NCBI GenBank assembly: GCA_965223355.1
Contig: CBDCWE010000003.1
Location: 868,001-932,000, forward strand
From: Tectiglobus sp965223355
GTDB taxonomy: Bacteria > Pseudomonadota > Alphaproteobacteria > Rhizobiales > Hyphomicrobiaceae
Direction: 5' to 3'
DNA length: 64,000 bases
In this document: positions 61,687-64,000 of the stretch, in pieces
How the letters are laid out: every line of letters begins with the position of its first letter
Numbering within the stretch: position 1 is the first letter of the stretch
Notes under the pieces: generated by a model
The model's input: the letters and a program-made list of their open reading frames with translations, nothing else
Told to the model about the DNA's origin: nothing
Database searches by the model: none
Program-made: the position numbers and the translations under genes

Positions 61687-63102
61687 ATGGAAGCCGTGTC
61701 TCAATGCAAAACTGCAGACAATGTTGCAACTGCTATTGGTATCCTGCGCCAGCGCTTTGCCGATCGCGTGCAGACCGGTGAGGCCATCAGGCGCCAACAT
61801 GGACACACCCTGACGTGGATTGAGAATCAACCGCCCGACGCTGTCGTGTGGCCAAACAGCACCGAGGAGGTCGCCGAGATCGTCGGCATTGCCGCGACCC
61901 ACGCGGTGGCGATCATTCCGTTCGGTGCCGGCACGTCATTGGAAGGCCACGTCAATGCTCCGAACGGCGGGATTTCGCTGGACTTTGCCAATATGAGCGA
62001 CGTCATATCCGTTAACCACGAAGATCTCGACTGCGTGGTCCAACCCGGCATCTCGCGCAAGGCGGTCAATGAGTATTTGCGTGACATGGGCCTCTTCTTC
62101 CCGATCGATCCGGGCGCGGAGGAGGCAACCCTCGGCGGTATGGCGGCGACCCGCGCCTCGGGGACGAACGCCGTTCTCTATGGCACCATGCGCGAGAATG
62201 TCCTCAACGCGACCGCCGTCATGGCCGACGGTTCGATTGTGCACACCGGTGGACGCGCCAGAAAGTCGGCGGCCGGTTACGACCTCACCCGGCTGCTGGT
62301 CGGCTCGGAAGGCACCCTCGGCATCATGACGCAGCTGACTGTGCGCCTCTACGGCATTCCCGAAACCATTTTGGCGGCCGTCTGCCCGTTTAAAACGCTG
62401 GAGGGCGCTTGCAGCACTGTCATCCAGGCCATTCAACTCGGCCTCGGGCTCGCGCGCGTCGAGTTGCTTGACGAGGTTCAGATCCACGCCGTCAATACGC
62501 ATTCGAAGATGTCCCTCGAAGAGACCCCGACATTGTTCCTCGAGTTCCATGGAACCGCGGTTGGTGCTCGCGATCAGGTCGAGCAATTTCGGGCAATTGC
62601 AGAGGAAGAAGGCGCGATCCGGTTCGACTGGGCCGAGCGCGAAGAAGATCGTCGCAGACTATGGAAGGCCCGCCACGATGCCTATTGGGCGGTCCGCACC
62701 ACCTGGCCGGCGCGCGATACTTTGGCGACCGACGTTTGCGTACCGATCTCGCGCCTGGCCGAATGCATCCTGGAGACCAAGCGGGATATCGAATCCCTCG
62801 GCCTGGTGGCGCCGATCGTCGGTCATGTTGGCGATGGCAACTTCCACACATCGCCCGTGTTCGACCAGAACGATCCGGAAGAGCGCAAGAAGGTCGAGGG
62901 CTTTATCGGCCGGCTGGCAGACCGCGCAATTGCGATGGAGGGAACCTGCACCGGTGAACACGGCATTGGCCAGGGCAAGATCAAATATTTGGAGTCGGAA
63001 ATCGGCGGCGGTGTCAACGTCATGCGCCAGATCAAGCTGGCGCTCGATCCCAAGAACATTCTCAACCCCGGAAAAATAATTCCCGCCACCGGACCGTGCT
63101 GA
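61687..63102 (+). CDS. FAD-linked oxidase, GlcD/D-lactate dehydrogenase type
   Basis: This 471-aa enzyme has the PCMH FAD-binding domain (PFGAGTSLEGHVNAPNGGIS near residue 78, GGMAATRASGTNAVLYGT near 155, LLVGSEGTLGIMTQ near 207) and the FAD-oxidase C-terminal domain ending CTGEHGIGQGKIKYLE. It oxidises an alpha-hydroxy acid such as D-lactate or glycolate; no GlcE/GlcF partner is adjacent, favouring a single-subunit D-lactate dehydrogenase type. AGGAATCG precedes the ATG. A family B CTAG begins one base after the stop codon. Confidence 0.94.
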   Translation: MEAVSQCKTADNVATAIGILRQRFADRVQTGEAIRRQHGHTLTWIENQPPDAVVWPNSTEEVAEIVGIAATHAVAIIPFGAGTSLEGHVNAPNGGISLDFANMSDVISVNHEDLDCVVQPGISRKAVNEYLRDMGLFFPIDPGAEEATLGGMAATRASGTNAVLYGTMRENVLNATAVMADGSIVHTGGRARKSAAGYDLTRLLVGSEGTLGIMTQLTVRLYGIPETILAAVCPFKTLEGACSTVIQAIQLGLGLARVELLDEVQIHAVNTHSKMSLEETPTLFLEFHGTAVGARDQVEQFRAIAEEEGAIRFDWAEREEDRRRLWKARHDAYWAVRTTWPARDTLATDVCVPISRLAECILETKRDIESLGLVAPIVGHVGDGNFHTSPVFDQNDPEERKKVEGFIGRLADRAIAMEGTCTGEHGIGQGKIKYLESEIGGGVNVMRQIKLALDPKNILNPGKIIPATGPC

Positions 63103-63166
63103 CTAGATTATCTTTGTGCCTTTATTCGGGATCGTTCCGATTCCGAATAAAGGCAGGTTGCTCTAG
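63103..63166 (-). repeat. Family B short derivative, copy 9
   Basis: CTAG at both ends, starting directly after the stop of the oxidase gene. Only the ATTCGG hairpin plus the outer CTAGATTATCTTTGTGC remains, the same deletion form as at 26558. Confidence 0.9.
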
Positions 63167-63248
63167 ATGCTGACTACGTGCTGACTGTATGTGAAACCTC
63201 AATGGCCCGTCACACCACTCAGCTCGAACCATCCTGCTCGTCCGTCCG

Positions 63249-63560
63249 TCAGGCGGCGGATTCGAGGATGTGAATGACCCGGTTTGCCAGCATGTCTTTC
63301 ACCTTGCCGGCATATTCGGCCATATGCGGCGCCTTGGCGTGCGCCTTGAGCGCATCGGCGCTGGCCCATTTCTCGATCACCATGAACGTGTCCGGTCCGA
63401 TCGCGGTTTGAAAGCCACCAAAACCGTCCGCGTCGACCACGGGGCCGTACTCAATGCAGCCGTCCTCGCCGTGAACCGCCGGCATGTTGGCGCGAAACGC
63501 CTCCAGCACCTTTTCGCGCATACCGGGTTTGGTCGTGATGACGGCAACAACGTGGATCAT
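63249..63560 (-). CDS. Antibiotic biosynthesis monooxygenase domain protein (quinol monooxygenase-like)
   Basis: This 103-aa ABM-fold protein begins MIHVVAVITTKPGMREKVLEAF and has the NMPAVHGEDGCIEYGPV and FMVIEKWASADALKAHAKAPHM segments typical of YgiN-like quinol monooxygenases. It is a cofactor-free dimeric oxygenase by family. It follows the Ldh-type dehydrogenase gene by about 50 bp on the same strand and may be cotranscribed with it. Confidence 0.92.
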   Translation of the reverse strand: MIHVVAVITTKPGMREKVLEAFRANMPAVHGEDGCIEYGPVVDADGFGGFQTAIGPDTFMVIEKWASADALKAHAKAPHMAEYAGKVKDMLANRVIHILESAA

Positions 63561-63611
63561 GTCGGGTCTCCTGAAACTGGCCAGATCATCGTTCGCTGAT
63601 CATCCTTGAGA

Positions 63612-64000
63612 CTAACGTTCTTCCAGCACCAGGTCACCATTCGTGCTGAGCAAACGGATCGCATTGGCGATATCAGGGGCAACGGCAATGCCGTTCTTGG
63701 CAGCGTTCTCGCGAAGCAGGCGGCGGCGCGAGCCGGGCATGCGCACGTCAGGGTCCTTCGCATATTCCTGGGCGAGTGTTGCAAACCGCCGTGCAAATGC
63801 GGCGCCGCCGGCAAATCCGTCGGGGTCGATCGCGATGACAAACTGCCCGACGCCGGGCGGTTCGCCGACAGCATCAAAGAATGAGGAGGCCTCGAACGCG
63901 AAATTGGCACCGGTCAGCGCTGCGGCAAGCACTTCCACCATGAAGGCCAGCGCCGCCCCCTTGGGTCCGCCGATCGGCAGCAACGTGCCATTGAGGGCAG
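63612..64000 (-). CDS. Ldh family (malate/L-lactate dehydrogenase type) oxidoreductase, C-terminal part
   Basis: The frame is open to the window end; about 128 codons are visible. PIGGPKGAALAFMVEVLAAALTGA is the conserved NAD-binding segment of the YlbC/ComC/Ldh_2 family, and the C-terminal region VRMPGSRRRLLRENA fits. Family members reduce 2-oxo acids with NAD(P)H (sulfolactate, malate, delta1-piperideine-2-carboxylate). The N-terminal two thirds lie outside the window. Confidence 0.9.
   Translation of the reverse strand, partial: ALNGTLLPIGGPKGAALAFMVEVLAAALTGANFAFEASSFFDAVGEPPGVGQFVIAIDPDGFAGGAAFARRFATLAQEYAKDPDVRMPGSRRRLLRENAAKNGIAVAPDIANAIRLLSTNGDLVLEER

Noticed and set aside
1..64000. 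tRNA, rRNA or riboswitch genes
   Set aside because: No cloverleaf with conserved GTTCGA-type arm and CCA end, no rRNA motifs and no recognisable riboswitch core were found on reading through the window.

Overview
The window is GC-rich bacterial DNA with alphaproteobacterial character. The order ileS - lspA - small lipoprotein - two M16 peptidase-like genes, a CarD-type regulator beside a 7Fe ferredoxin, and a homodimeric AceE-like E1 next to a threonine dehydratase all fit Alphaproteobacteria, probably near Rhodospirillales. The genus cannot be named from the sequence alone.

Layout. 1-9.2 kb: housekeeping block on the + strand (ileS end, lspA, lipoprotein, two M16 proteins, pgi, mutL). 9.3-13.1 kb: minus-strand metabolic genes (PhyH dioxygenase, alanine dehydrogenase, an orphan gatA). 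13.6-18.3 kb: csaA, a LysR/YCII divergent pair, an IS630-family element plus an inverted remnant, and a 3-hydroxyisobutyrate dehydrogenase-like gene. 18.3-22.5 kb: Lrp regulator divergent from threonine dehydratase plus an AceE-like E1. 22.9-28.6 kb: uvrA, a CarD protein with a very long Lys/Ala-rich N-terminus, ferredoxin. 29-33.5 kb: frameshifted hydantoinase A, leuD, an SPFH protein. 33.8-41.2 kb: MFS transporter, Ada-like regulator, and a peptide/nickel-type ABC importer with a Zur-like box at its promoter. 41.5-52 kb: an accessory zone with an intact IS3 element, a decayed IS3 element, an ArsR/NIPSNAP/ABM/EamA cassette, and a family of small secreted proteins linked to coiled-coil genes, one pair recently duplicated. 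52-64 kb: SMP-30 lactonase-like protein, glycosyltransferase, a TPP enzyme, a class III aminotransferase, DUF1499, a metallo-beta-lactamase-fold hydrolase, a two-module secreted protein, a GlcD-like oxidase, a monooxygenase and the end of an Ldh-type dehydrogenase.

The most striking feature is a dense population of short palindromic repeats. Family A (about 120-180 bp, up to five hairpins) and family B (about 60-140 bp, two hairpins) are bounded by CTAG or TTAG, and so are the IS630 element and a looser family C. At least eleven genes have a stop codon that is part of an element boundary, and elements sit end to end by sharing a CTAG. One family B copy (49369-49507) splits a coiled-coil gene; removing it together with one TA restores a continuous 143-codon reading frame. 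This is direct evidence that family B is or was mobile with a TA duplication, as expected for elements moved by IS630/Tc1-type transposases. The second candidate system is the recurrent pairing of the secreted protein with a coiled-coil protein, seen three times within 9 kb.
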